Source: Pontederia crassipes | Taxonomy: Eukaryota; Streptophyta; Magnoliopsida; Commelinales; Pontederiaceae | NCBI GenBank assembly: GCA_030549335.1 | Contig: CM060190.1 | Location: 49,994,999 to 50,058,998, forward strand | DNA length: 64,000 nucleotides | Direction: 5' to 3' | In this document: one piece after another, positions 36,790 through 48,949 of the stretch | How the letters are laid out: the number at the start of each line of letters is the position of its first letter | How positions within the stretch are numbered: the stretch's first letter is position 1 | Translations under genes and position numbers: made by a program | Notes under the pieces: generated by a model | Seen by the model: only the letters and a program-made list of their open reading frames with translations | What the model was told of the DNA's origin: nothing | Databases searched by the model: none

Positions 36790-37434
36790 CGCCCGCGGCC
36801 TCGTCGTTGGTTTTTTTCTTCTGTAGATAGATAAATTGGGATCACAGTCGTAATCTGATCAGGTTTCTCGGAACTGGAGTGGTCTAATAGTAGTAGTAGG
36901 TTTTGTTACCATTGCAGCAGTATGGCTTCGGTAGTTTAGTTTCAGATCTTTCTTCTTTCCCTGAATTCTTAGGTTTTGCTCTGTTCTTGATTCGTATGTA
37001 CAATCTTGAACGACTACATCCACTCGTAGTGTTAGTAATGAAATCAATATATCCACGTATAATTTGCACTCGTTGCTTTAATCTCCTCTGTCATCTTTCC
37101 CGAATTCAGTTCATATTTTTTGTGGAATGGAAACAAAGGAGGAGCTGTTGATGTTGCATTGTTGCTAATGGTTCACGCGTTGCAGTTTTTTTTTTTCTTG
37201 AAACAGTTCGAATGTGTGTTAAATGGTTGTGATTCAAATAAATATGAAGCACTTGGCTCTGTCGGACATGAGGAAACTGCAGGTGTTGCAGCATGTAGAT
37301 TTGCGCATGTTATGTGCGGCATAGATGGATATATATCTGATGCTGCCACAGAATCTTATCAATTAATATGACCTACCAAATATTTGTAACCAGAAATTAA
37401 TACTGCGATTCTTTTTATTTGGTATGGTATCAAT
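36790..37434. other. 3' UTR of SMR and intergenic DNA
   Basis: No coding sequence recognised beyond the SMR stop codon. The frame 37120-37371 is open but without family resemblance. Confidence 0.35.
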
Positions 37435-37609
37435 TACAACAACAACAACAAAGTCTTATCCCACTAGGTAGGGTCGACTACATGTAAACGTCATTCCGCT
37501 CTATTAGTAACCAAACCTTTCGATATATTATTCACCAATAGATCTTGCTCTATTAGTTCGCCAAGTGTCCGCCTTGCCCTCCCTCTCCCTCTCCCTCTTT
37601 TAATCGACT
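37435..37609 (-). mobile_element. 5'-truncated RTE-type LINE, 3' end only
   Basis: The reverse complement gives the last ~45 codons of the RTE C-terminus and its 3' UTR (acgtagtcgaccctacctagtgg-like, then aagact) and a TTG tail, seen here as (CAA)n at 37435-37450. A CCCTCT-type expansion lies at 37578-37598. No clear target duplication was found. Confidence 0.85.
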
Positions 37610-38540
37610 ATTTATTTTCTTATTATGTTTTGATCGTCTCCTTAGAATAAAATCCCATGAATTATGTTTTATATAATTAGTATTTTATCTACCCATCCCC
37701 TCAATAACAACGAGAACATTGTCTTGTTTCTGTACCTGTTGTAAATTCTCTCTTCTTTGACGGCGGAGTAAATAAGTTTTTTATCCTATAATATCCCGAT
37801 GGTTTTAAGAAATGCGGAATAAGTTTATTTTGCTCAAACTTCATTTTCGATGGAATCACCTAAAAAATGAAACCACCATAATAAAATAATTTAATTATAA
37901 AAAATATTAAATTTATTTTTTTTCAATCAAATAAGAATCGGAATAAAAATATAATTAGAATATTATTCAGAATAAAATTTATTATTTCTTTTAAAAATTC
38001 TCCGCCTCCATCCAAATTGTATTTACAAAAATGTTCAGGTCAATAAACTACTTTTTTCTAACAAAAAGGTGAAATTTCTTATTTCCTATAAAAATAGGTT
38101 AATTAATCTTTCTTATGTTATCCTTTCACCCAATTCAGAGAGAGAGAGAGTATTATATATTGCAAACTATGTTATTCTTAATTTTTAATAAATATCTTAT
38201 ATTGAATGATTATTTATATAATATAAAATATAATTAAGAAAGCAGGATTTCACTAAACATGACGAAGCAGGCCTGTCATAAGCCAAAATGCAGTGCGCTA
38301 GTGCAGTGAGCGCTAGGTCTGTTAAATCCATAGAGATAGAAATCCTGATCTAGTGACACACGCCATGAAATCCGTACCTGACGTAGTATTCTTACCTCGC
38401 GGAAGGAACAAGATACGTATGCGCACAACTTTTCCCGAACCACCCACTAAAATTAGTATTAATAACGGACGGCTTCATTTTATTTAACTATGACTCTTTA
38501 TAAATGTAGAATATTTTTTTAAAAAGCTTAAGTCACTCTC
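37610..38540. other. AT-rich intergenic, no gene seen
   Basis: Apart from a less AT-rich 200-bp patch at 38260-38450 carrying two GCGCTAG direct repeats, nothing is recognised. Confidence 0.35.
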
Positions 38541-38544
38541 AAAT

Positions 38545-38668
38545 ATGTGACGTGGGACGAATCTAATCGTATTAGTTAGACTCGATAATGAATCGACTTT
38601 TAATTTGTGAACAATGCGCTCTTTAACGTCTCCTGAATTGAATCGTCATCATCACTTTTCAAATAACG
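38545..38668 (+). repeat. Dispersed repeat family R1, copy 3
   Basis: Contains attagttagactcgataatg, ttttaatttgtgaacaatgcg, ttaacgtc and catcacttttcaaat, matching the order of blocks in the copies at 14085-14218 (+) and 8945-9065 (-). Confidence 0.6.
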
Positions 38669-39985
38669 AGAACATGCCAAAAAAATATTAAAAGTAGCCA
38701 AATGACATGAGTTGGTGTCAAGAGAATTTTAATTGATAGAAAATAATTAATAAGATGAAATTTAATAAATAATTTAATATTTAAAATTAATTTTAAAAAT
38801 AAACAATTATGTATTTAATAATGCAGAAAATGTAAATTATTATTTTAATTAAATAATACAAAAAACTTTAATATTATAATAAAGAAAATATATGTATACT
38901 TTAAGGATAAAATAGTATATTCATATATCAAACTGATCAATTTTTTTCACACAAAATAGATTAAATTTCTCAACTTATTTTTTTTAAATTGATCAATTAT
39001 TTTTAATTATCAAATAGGTAGAAAAGTTTAAAATTTTTAACTGACTTATAAATTTAATAATTTAGTCAAATAATCCTTCGAATGTGTTCCGGGCCCATGA
39101 TTAGGATTGGACTTCCACCACAGCAATGACGAGGCATTGGATCTTGTCCAGTTAATAGCACAACAGAGAACGGAGAAAGCAAATACCGCAACAGACCATA
39201 GACGGTTGCCAAGTTTAATAATTTAAATAGATTTATCTTTTATTCTGAAATTTCATTATAAAGTAAGAGAATTTATGTATGAAATAATTCAATTTTAGAT
39301 AATTATTAAGCAGGCATAATCATGCACATATTCGTAAATAAATAAAGAATAAATATACTTTACTAATATGAAATAAATATTAAAGTAATAAAAATAAGTA
39401 TTATCACTCATAAGCAAGGAGCCATCGACAATTAAGTTACAGAAAATAATAAAAGAATAAACAACGACTAAAACTATTGTATCAGAATTTTTTTATATAT
39501 GATACTAATTATTATCAATCACAAATACAATAGTTAAATAAAATATTTGAGTTTCTGTAATTTTTTTTATTGTACAACATGAGAGTCGCAGGTACTCGTA
39601 CAAAAGAGTATAAACTCATGTAAAATTACATAAAATTTTATAAGGGTATATAAGATTTTACAAAATTTTTAATTAACATCTATAAAGAAAAGTTATTTAG
39701 GAGTCTACATATATTTAATTCGTTTTGTTTTATCCAATCTCTTGGAACACTCCTAGAATTTAATCCATTGCAACAACCCCACTTTATGCTAAGCCAATCC
39801 CAAGCCAACTTATTAATGCTCAATTCCATTCTCCTTAATGAAGTGGCCATTCTCAAGAAAGCATCGAGGAACTGGAGCTAGGAGAGAAGGGTGATATGGG
39901 TATCCATTCCAAACAGTAAGATAACACAATAGTCCTACAAATATGACTGAACATTGAGGCCTATCAAATATGAGCAATGCTAAAT
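38669..39985. other. Very AT-rich intergenic, no gene seen
   Basis: Long AT-rich stretches without open frames or recognisable repeat ends. Confidence 0.4.
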
Positions 39986-39989
39986 TTTA

Positions 39990-40640
39990 TAACATGTCCA
40001 CTTCCTTTCTTTTCTTTTCCAAAAAAAGAGGTGCTCTATCTATCAAGGAAGATACCAAGATTATCTTGGTATAAAAATTATAAGAGGCTCTGAGGAAAGC
40101 TCCTATCCGAAAAAAGAGTCATTCATACAAGTGCAATCTAAATTAGCCAAAATAAGATTGCTGCTGCCGGATTAGTCTCTCTGAAGCAATGTCTAAGATC
40201 CCAATTATCAAGACATGCAATCCCCAAGATGCAGCAAATGATGTTCTTTTGATCCTCTATGGACAGACAATCATCTTGCATATGGCATGCCCCAAAATTT
40301 TAGTGTCAGATTCCATCTAAACTCTGAAAAAGCAGACTCACGGAATCAATTGATCTGATTCCATCTAAACCTGCATTCCTCTCGAGAACCCTTGCAGCAA
40401 TAAGGAAACAACTAGTAGAGCGATTAGCTCTTGGGGGGTATGTGCCTTGGGTGTGTGAATTTTAGCAAACTCGTTGATTGCCTTTCTGGAAATGAAGTGT
40501 GTGATTCCTCATATTCCATATCCTCCACAAACATCAAGTAAATACAGACAAAATTTTCTCTTAAGATTGATCCATAGTGAGACCATCCTTGAAGTTAACT
40601 ACATCCCATGAGTCCGTATAATCAAATTAAAAGTTGAGCC
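39990..40640 (-). mobile_element. Possible degraded LINE C-terminal (RNase H region) remnant
   Basis: On the minus strand a segment reads SWDVVNFKDGLTMD, then CLWRIWNMRNHTLHFQKG, which resembles the 'LW-IW-RN---F' block at the end of plant L1-type pol proteins before RNase H. Frames are heavily broken. Resemblance is by eye only. Confidence 0.35.
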
Positions 40641-41986
40641 GAGGTTGGAATATTGCCACTAATGGCTTCATTTTGATGTGTTATTTTCTCGTACTTATAA
40701 CTTTTCAGATGGTTGTTGTATGTTGCCAATGTGTTTTGATGTGTTCTTAATTGTTATATACATTCTTCAAGTTTCATGTGTATGTAGGAATCCGGCCCCT
40801 CCCTGTAGCTTCTCTCCTACGAGAGCTACTCAAATTGACAATTTAAATTCGTTTTTCTGCATAATTAATCTTATTTCTTATTATCTTATCGTAAAACTCA
40901 ATTAATTTACATTGTTCTTAATGTTTTTGACAGTCTTGTCTTTATCATATTCTACACACACTACTCGGAGCAAAAAAGAATCAAAGAACATATTACATAT
41001 ATAGGTGACAATACAACAATTCTTTTTCCACAGGTGATACGTATACTCAAATACTATTTATCTAGCTGGCTCAGTAGGATGATGCTGAATTCTGCAACCA
41101 ACTATCCAATCAAGTTAAACTTCCAGCAATTCCATTCACATGTTTTACAAGTGGTCACAACTCATATAAGACGTAACTCTTATCAGATTAGAATAGCTTA
41201 GAGTTAAATTCTTGGTTCCTTTTGACCTCAAAGAATCTTTCTTGATTGACAGATCCCTCAAAACTATCTAAATGTAGGAAAAAGTTAATCAGGAAAAAAA
41301 ACGGCAACAATGACATGGATCCACTGCCAAAAGTTGGTGACTTGTCAATGTCAGATATCTGAATTATGTTGTTTGATCAATAGTTTATATTTGTTTCAGC
41401 TCTGAATGCCTAACAGCCATTGGACAATACTTGTCCAATGAGCAACTTCTTCCTTGGCCACTAAGAGATATCAAACAGTGGGGTACATAGGAGCTGCAGA
41501 AACACCTGAAGGGGCAAAAACTTATAAGAATTCGATCAGGGGACCAATCAAGTTGTTGTTTGCAGCTCCAACACCCACAGCACTCCAATGCAAGTATTCC
41601 ATGCTTCCAAGTGAATGCCAAACTATAACTAATACGTATATAGAACTATAATATTGCATGCGATGATGAAATCTCGCTTTTTTAGATTCATAGTTGAACT
41701 ATAAGCACATTGAAAAACCACAGAATTGTTTCGGGGCAATCCAACTGCAGGACATCTCCATCGAAAAAAAAAAATACTTGTTCTTACTTTGTGCACACTC
41801 TAAAGTTCAACTTGACCCAACTCTCCCTGAATGCCAACTCACAGTAATTGGCATGTCTTAACAAATTGGACAAGAACATATTTGAAATTACATAGTTGCA
41901 TAATATATATATGCTATCACCAATCCTGGAACCTCCAAGCACCTGTGCCAAAGTTGATAGCAATTGTTGTAGGGGATTGAGCAAGC
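40641..41986. other. Intergenic DNA and laccase promoter region
   Basis: No gene recognised. A TATA-like tract (about 41898-41913) lies roughly 80 bp before the laccase ATG, and an ACCAAC MYB-like word lies near 41097. Confidence 0.4.
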
Positions 41987-44286
41987 ATGGCCTCTGTACC
42001 CTCTCGGGCAACTTTCCTTCTTAGTGCAGTGTTAACTGTTCTGCTGGGGATGCCCGGGCCCTCAGATGCCGCCACTAGGCATTACAAGTTTGAGGTCTGT
42101 TATATTGAGTTTTCTACTTCCTGTTTAGCCATGCATGCACGATAAACCATGCTTTGTTCAGATAGTTAATTAAGCCTGAAGTTACTAATTAATTACAAGT
42201 TCTCCCATTTGTGCACGATGCAGATAAGAATGCAGAATGTGACAAGACTTTGCAATACAAAAAGTATTGTGACCGTAAATGGGCAATTCCCCGGTCCTAA
42301 GATCGTGGCGAGAGAAGGTGACAGGGTTGTAGTTCGGGTGGTGAACCATGTTCAGAAGAACATCACAATTCACTGGTATCCATGACATGCATTGCTAGTC
42401 ATATGATATGCATTCTGAAACTAAATTGAGTTTACCTGATATCCGAGTAGAAGTATAATCCCATATATACGATAGATATTTAGTTGGTAATTGATCTGCA
42501 ACAGGCATGGTGTGAGGCAGCTTAGGAGTGGATGGGCAGATGGGCCGGCATACATCGCCCAGTGCCCAATCCAGTCAGGACAGAGCTACGTATATAACTT
42601 CACCATAACAGGCCAGAGGGGCACACTGTGGTGGCACGCTCATCTCTCATGGCTGAGAGCCACCGTGCATGGACCTATCATCATCCTTCCGAAGCGTGGT
42701 GTTCCTTACCCATTCCCCAAACCCCATAAGGAAATCCCCATCATCTTCGGTAATATCTGGTGGCAATGATTGTACACTTAAATTGACAATTCAGAATAGA
42801 ACTTAATCTTAATCAGACTGGAAGCTGTCCTGTAAGAATCTCAGCTTAATTTGCTCTTCGTGCTGAACAGGAGAGTGGTTTAATGCTGACACAGAGGCCG
42901 TGATTGCCCAGTCACTTTGGACAGGAACAGGTCCAAATGTTTCTGATGCTTACACCATTAATGGACTCCCTGGTCCTCTGTACAATTGCTCGATTAAAGG
43001 TGACGTATCTGATCAATCTGCAGTACTGCAAAAAATGATTTGAGTTAGCTGATTTTAATACGTAACATTAGCGGCATGGCATGCATGCAGATACGTTTAG
43101 GCTCAAGGTGAAGCCGGGAAGAACGTACCTCCTCCGGCTGATCAACGCTGCGCTCAATGACGAGCTCTTCTTCAGCATCGCAAACCACACCCTCACCGTC
43201 GTCGGCACCGACGCGAGCTACGCAAAGCCGCTCGACACGGACGTCGTCCTTATCACGCCCGGCCAAACCACCGACGTTCTCCTCCACACCAAGTCGACCA
43301 TCCAAAATGCCGCCTTCATCATGGCGGCGAGGCCTTATGCCACCGGTCAGGGCACGTTCGACAACACCACCACCGAAGGTCTTCTCCAGTACGAAAACTC
43401 AAACGGCAACATCAAGAAGCTGCCGCTCTTCAAACCATCTCTCCCGGCTCTCAACGACACTGCCTACGCCACGAACTTCACCTCCAGCCTTCGTAGCCTG
43501 GCGAGCGCGCAGTACCCGGCCGACGTGCCGCAGCAAGTCGACAGGCGATTCTACTTCACCGTCGGCCTCGGCGAGCGCCCCTGCCCCAAGGGGCAAACCT
43601 GCCAGGGCCCCAACGGCACCAAGTTCGCGGCGTCCGTGAACAATATATCCTTCGCCCTGCCCACCACCTCCCTGCTCGAGGCGCACTACACAGGGATGAC
43701 CAAGGGCGTGTACACCACAGACTTCCCCAGGAACCCGCCGCACCCGTTCAACTACACAGGGACGCCGCCCAACAACACGTTCGTCACCAATGGAACCAAG
43801 GTGGTGGTGCTTCCATTCAACGCTAGCGTCGAGCTGGTGCTGCAAGACACGAGCATCCTGGGGGCAGAGAACCACCCACTGCACCTGCACGGCTACAACT
43901 TCTTCGTAGTCGGACAGGGCTTCGGGAACTACGACCCCGTGAACGACCCGCGCGGCTTCAACCTCGTCGACCCGCTCGAGAGGAATACCATCGGAGTGCC
44001 AGCCGGCGGCTGGGTGGCCGTCCGCTTCCGAGCCGACAACCCGGGTATGATTCGTTAGTTTTGCTTCTAATCGCTCGCATGCATCTTGCATGGACTATAT
44101 TTACAAAGTATGACCCCTCGTTGACTCTCGTGTATGTGTGAATGGACTGTAACAGGCGTTTGGTTTATGCACTGCCACATCGAGGTCCACCTGAGCTGGG
44201 GCTTGATGATGGCGTGGGTGGTGAACGACGGCGAACTGCCGAGCCAGAAGCTGCCACCACCGCCGGCCGATCTGCCGAAGTGTTAA
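41987..44286 (+). CDS. Laccase (plant multicopper oxidase), six exons
   Basis: Exons 41987-42094, 42224-42375, 42505-42749, 42871-42999, 43091-44044 and 44156-44286 all use GT-AG sites and join to an intact 572-residue frame, the usual laccase length. Residues 1-28 form a secretion signal (hydrophobic [12 protein letters not shown]). Copper ligands are complete: L1 HWHG (86-89) with GWADGPAY, L2 WHAH (130-133), L3 HPLHLH (473-478), and L4 HCHIEVH (535-541) with axial Leu546. Many NxS/T sites suit a glycosylated apoplastic enzyme. Laccases oxidise phenolics with O2, and plant members polymerise monolignols in cell walls. The fifth exon is far richer in G/C at third positions than the others. 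The exon pattern matches other plant laccase genes. Confidence 0.97.
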
Positions 44287-45002
44287 CTACTGATAATCTG
44301 AGCTTGGCTTCCGGTTTTAATCTTCTGAGTCTTCGTGCATGTTTTGGATCGAGTTTTGGTCGTGTGGCAACTAGTATAAATCACGAATTAATTAGTGCGA
44401 CTGGTTTAAGACACATTGACTTTTTTGTGTGCTTTTTTTAAAGTCACGCGGAAGTAATAAATTCTTCAAGATTGGTTGTATGATCAAAGTTTAATTTGTT
44501 TTGTACCATCTTTGATTTCTACCAACAATGCAAGTATATTTTTGCTGTGCTGTACAACAATTGCTCTGTTGCTTACTTGCTTCCCATTTTAGATTCAAAA
44601 AAAGATTGTACGATAATTAGATCTTCGCTCTGAGTTTGAGCTGATTAAATTAGGTCGTCAATTCAAAGAGATTGTAGGCAATCCCCCCCAAACCCCCAAC
44701 GATGTCGGCCCCCAATGAGCTCGACCGCGACGCTGCAAAACACCCCCAATGAGTTCGGTCCTCAGCGTCGTCGGTGACGCCACCCCCAATCTTAGCTCGA
44801 CGTCGGAGCGCTTGCGGAGACCACATTCTGCACAAAGACATATATTTGTGGGTTCCTAGAAACTGGCATTGACGCTTTTTCTCTACTTTCATCAAAGTTC
44901 CCCCACCCCAAGTCAACCGCAAAGATAGAAGAATAAGATTAGACAATGCAGAAAAGAATTTAAATAAATGAAAAAGAAATAAGTTAGTGATACTGGCTTA
45001 TG
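44287..45002. other. Laccase 3' UTR and intergenic DNA
   Basis: Holds a C-rich patch (44680-44800) with several CCCCCAATGAG- and CCCCCAA-type words. No coding sequence recognised. Confidence 0.35.
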
Positions 45003-45505
45003 GAAACTATTAGGGGTGTTCACCGGGTCGGGTCGACCCGTGAACCCGATGACCCGACCCGATCCGAATCAGTTTGGGTCGGATCGGGTCGGTGGTCGGA
45101 TCGGACCCGACCCGACCCGAACTCGAGTACGGGTTGGATATTTTCAACCCGAGTCGACCTGAACCGACTCGATCAATTCGAATTTTTTATTTTTTTAAAT
45201 TAAATTTAATCTTATATTTAATTTAAATTTTTTAAAAAATATAAAATAAAATATTTTAAATGAAAAAATAAATTAAATAGTTAGAAAACTTATTTTATGC
45301 TTTAAAATAATATTTTTATATTAAATAAAATATTAAAATAGTAAGAAAAAAAAAAGAAAATTGGAAATTCGACCATCCGACACGACCCGACGGGTCAGAT
45401 TCAGCCCTCCCTAGCCACTTGACCCGACCCGACCCGACCCGTGGTCGGGTCGGATTTGTTCATGGGTCGGGTCCAACCCGACCTGTGAACACCCCTAGAA
45501 ACTAC
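45003..45505. mobile_element. hAT-type MITE with 8-bp target duplication
   Basis: Element 45011-45497 begins taggggtgttcac and ends gtgaacaccccta, a perfect 13-bp terminal inverted repeat. It is flanked by gaaactat (45003-45010) and gaaactac (45498-45505), an 8-bp duplication with one mismatch, as expected for hAT transposons. Subterminal regions are packed with GACCCG/CGGGTC words on both sides of an AT-rich core. There is no transposase. Confidence 0.92.
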
Positions 45506-46154
45506 GAAGAAGCAAATGTCGATATGTTTGATTAAGTTTATAATTTAGTCAAAATGATTTATAAGTAGTTTTGAAGTTTTCCTTCTATTTAGAAATTGAA
45601 AAAAAAAGAGTTATAAGCATTATGTTACTTGCTTATAAGTAAAAAAAAAAATAAGTTGGGAACCATCTTATTTTTTATGAAAAGAAAAAATCGATCGAAC
45701 AATGAATGTACTATTTTGTCCTTAGAATATACATAATTTTTTTCATATTTTTTATTATAATATTAAGGACTTTTTAATTATTTGACTAAAATAATAACTT
45801 GTAATTTTTTTATTATCAAATAAGTAACTGCTTATTTTTTAAAATCAGCTTTAGCCATTAAAATACTTATCAGAATTTCAACTTATCAACTATTTTATAT
45901 CATCTAAGTCAAATGTGCCCCTATACAAAATTGAGAGCTAAATGCATTTGTTATAATTAATTATTGGAGATAAAAGGAGGGCGTTGTAGAAGACACTTTT
46001 TTCTTAGGTATATGATTTTTATATTTGAATTGGATTTTCACTATGATATTTTGCGTTGCACATAATATCTAAAATTTATATCTTACATTTGCTTAATTTA
46101 TTAATAGCATAAGACATTATTTAATGAATTTAATGGAGGTCCTACCCACCTAAT
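45506..46154. other. AT-rich intergenic, no gene seen
   Basis: No frames or repeats recognised. Confidence 0.35.
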
Positions 46155-46904
46155 GGGTAGGAGCATCCTATCTATTGTCCTAGTCATCTGATCTCATCGA
46201 ACGACTATTACTTGTACGTGATTCAAAAGCCTGAACCATATTAGGCCGAACGGTTCATGGCAAGAAACAATGGGTTTACACAGATAAAAAAAATGATTTC
46301 TCCAATCGTCTCCTCGCGTTCAGCGACCCTCCAATCTCATGACGGACGACTACCACTTCCACATGTTCATCTCCTACCCCAATAAAAAAATTGGTTCATA
46401 TCACTTGCACAACTTTTAGACTACAAAGCTTTTATAACATATGCATCTCTTTGTGTCTCTCTCTCACCCATGTTCGTCTCCTCCCCATGCACACTTTTCA
46501 GACTACAAAATGCATCTATGGCAGGTAAGCATTGAAGGGGTGTCATCATCATTTCTTCTCCTTCTTTTCTCTCTCCCTTTGTTAGCAGTCATGAGCCTTT
46601 TATTTTGGGGGAGTCAACAATGGCGAACTTGCATGGTGAACTCGATTGAGTTAGGGATGGCGACGACGATGATGATGATAGCGGCAGCGACGACAATGAC
46701 ATTTAGGGCAAACTGGCATGATATAAGTTTTTTGGGGCACAAAATCATTGTGAGCTGAGAAAAAAAAGAAGTGGTTCAACCTATAATGTCGAATGACTGG
46801 CTTAAAGGAATGAACCAAACGATTTATATCTTCTGAACCGTGCACGATTACTAACCATTCGATTAGATCCGATGGCTAGAATGATAGGTTGGAGGCTCCT
46901 ACCC
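46155..46904. mobile_element. Non-autonomous TIR element with long inverted repeats (750 bp)
   Basis: The left end gggtaggagcatcctatc is mirrored at the right end by gataggttggaggctcctaccc. Resemblance extends about 80 bp inward (catctgatctcatcgaacg versus catcggatctaatcgaatg, then gattcaaaagcc versus ggttcagaag). Flanks acctaat (46148-46154) and acctaaa (46905-46911) look like the target duplication. Long TIRs suggest a Mutator-like element, but the 7-bp repeat is shorter than the usual 8-11 bp. No transposase is present. Confidence 0.7.
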
Positions 46905-46911
46905 ACCTAAA

Positions 46912-47699
46912 TCCTTATTTAATAGTATAACCAAATATATAATGGATTTAAGGAGACGTGAGCACTAATTTGTCAAATATAATATGCCTATTGTAGACAT
47001 TAGCTTTATAATGAGAATTTGCACAACACATCATTTGTACTAATAGTAAAGGAAACTAAACATTTGCTATTTATGTGCACATAGTAACAAAAAAGAAACT
47101 ATCCATAACCATACATGAATCGGTGGATTAAGTGTTCAAATATCGAAAGCCAAACTCCAAACTCAAGATAATGACAATAGAATGGTTGAATTAAGTGTTC
47201 AATTGAGAGCACGTTGAGCTCATAAATTAAGAGAATTCCCAAAGTGATGCAACATAGAGATAAAAAAAAGAGCATCATAATAATTCTACTAATCAAATTA
47301 GTTACTAGCTAATGATTTATCCAAGTTAAATCATACACATGGACACCACAAATACACAATGAATTGGTGGAAGAGGTGGTTTAGGGGACAACTCATGATA
47401 GATACAACCTTTAATTGCGCCAATAGTCCTTGCACTACAAGGTCACAAGGAGGCCTCCAAATTTTCGATACTGCAATAATAACATTCCATATTTAACAAA
47501 ATTGTGAGAAAAATGAGTAAACAGAAGAAATAGGAAAAGGACATCCTTGAAGAGCTCACCACACCTAGCAAATATGAGGAATCTTTCAAATCAAAGTGTA
47601 GAGACCAATAACTATCAGCGCTTCCAATATCTATAAAATGAGAACAACAACTCATATTCAAAATATTCTGCCATGTTAAAAAACATGAAATCGTGTGAT
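46912..47699. other. Unassigned DNA
   Basis: No gene or repeat ends recognised. Confidence 0.3.
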
Positions 47700-48387
47700 G
47701 TTGAGTGAAGAGTTCACAGAACCATAAGATTGCACAAAAATCATAACTGAAGACCCTATATCCAACTTATAAGTAATGCATCTTGTACACTGGCTGAATT
47801 AGGGAACTAAAGTAAGGGAAGACGGTCCACAAGGATTCAACATACCTAGGGATTCGGCATGCCGATGGGGATATTCGTCGATGTTCGCTGGTGTCTAGCT
47901 AAACTATGGAAGGGAGAGGAGGGGCTCAAGCGGTCATCCAATGGATAGTTAGACACAAGACACTAACCAACAAGCAGTAGTGTCGGAGTGCTCGGCCAAC
48001 AATTGACAAGAAAGTAGAGAGACAGGTGAAATCGTCGAGCGTCTACTCATCTAGGGATTTAGAATCTTAGATTTTAGGATTTTACATTTGGGACACTGGT
48101 TAGAGACTTAGTGGGTCACAGATGATGTGTATGGATTACATGGTTAGTTGTGATCAAATGTGGTCATCAAGATGCCGACTGAAGTGCTCTTCCAAGAATG
48201 ACCGATTCTTACGAGATGATTGTTGGCGTGCAATAGTCATGGGAGGATGTGGATGCAATGACATATTCAAGGCAGGTGGAAGGGAGGACGCCGATAATAC
48301 TAAAGAGCTTATATAAGTCTCATTAGTGAGATGGAATGATCATGATTCGAGAGCCCTCATCCGTAAGAACATCGTAAAGTATTTCAT

Positions 48388-48399
48388 TGGTATCAGAGC
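48388..48399 (+). other. Copia primer-binding site
   Basis: TGGTATCAGAGC, complementary to the 3' region of plant initiator methionine tRNA as used by Ty1/copia elements. Confidence 0.85.
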
Positions 48400-48526
48400 A
48401 CGTCAATCAAATGATTAATGACCAAGGACTTGGAAACTGGAGGATGCCTCTTACTTGAACTCTTGCAGATAACAATAACCCTGAATAATTTGCCATCTAC
48501 ATTTGATATGGTTGTGATCGCTATTC

Positions 48527-48928
48527 GTGCAAATGACTATCAGACAAGTGGCACAATTGTCTTCCATATTGGTAGTTGAACAAGATATGACTAAAGGAAA
48601 GAAGAAAATAGAAATTTTTTATGTCGAAAAAAATGAAGGGCAAGAGGATGAAGCTCACACTATTCATCACAAAAAGAATCTCGACGCAAATAAAAGACAA
48701 TTCAAGCCCAAAGCCAAGAAGAATCAATGTGGAGCTTGCTATAGTTTTAAAAAATTTGGTCATTTTAGATCCGATTGTTCTACGATATCTGGACATAGTC
48801 AAATAAAGGCCCACAACGCGGACAAGGCAGCAGACAACAGAGAAAATGAGCAAGTTCAAATAAGATGTCATTCCTTAATGTTGTTGAGTGCGATACTGCA
48901 AGTCTGCAATGACATATATGATATATAG
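48527..48928 (+). pseudogene. Copia Gag remnant with zinc knuckle
   Basis: Carries a CX2CX3(G/K)xxGHxxxxC-type knuckle (C-G-A-C-Y...F-G-H-F-R-S-D-C) preceded by a Lys-rich segment, as at the Gag C-terminus of copia elements. The upstream part of Gag (NLPSTFD-like, about 48490) is in a different frame, so the protein is broken. Gag is much shorter than usual, implying a deletion after the primer-binding site. Confidence 0.75.
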
Positions 48929-48949
48929 AAGAGTGGTGGATTGATTCTG

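Noticed and set aside
36523-36826. Other frames and the minus strand over the SMR gene
   Set aside because: GC-rich shadow frames; only the 36571 frame carries SMR motifs.
38280-38325. Possible tRNA or structured RNA around the GCGCTAG repeats
   Set aside because: The repeats are direct, not a cloverleaf, and no tRNA box pair fits.
43399-44091. 230-codon open frame antisense to laccase
   Set aside because: It is a shadow of the GC-rich laccase exon 5, whose sense frame carries all copper ligands.
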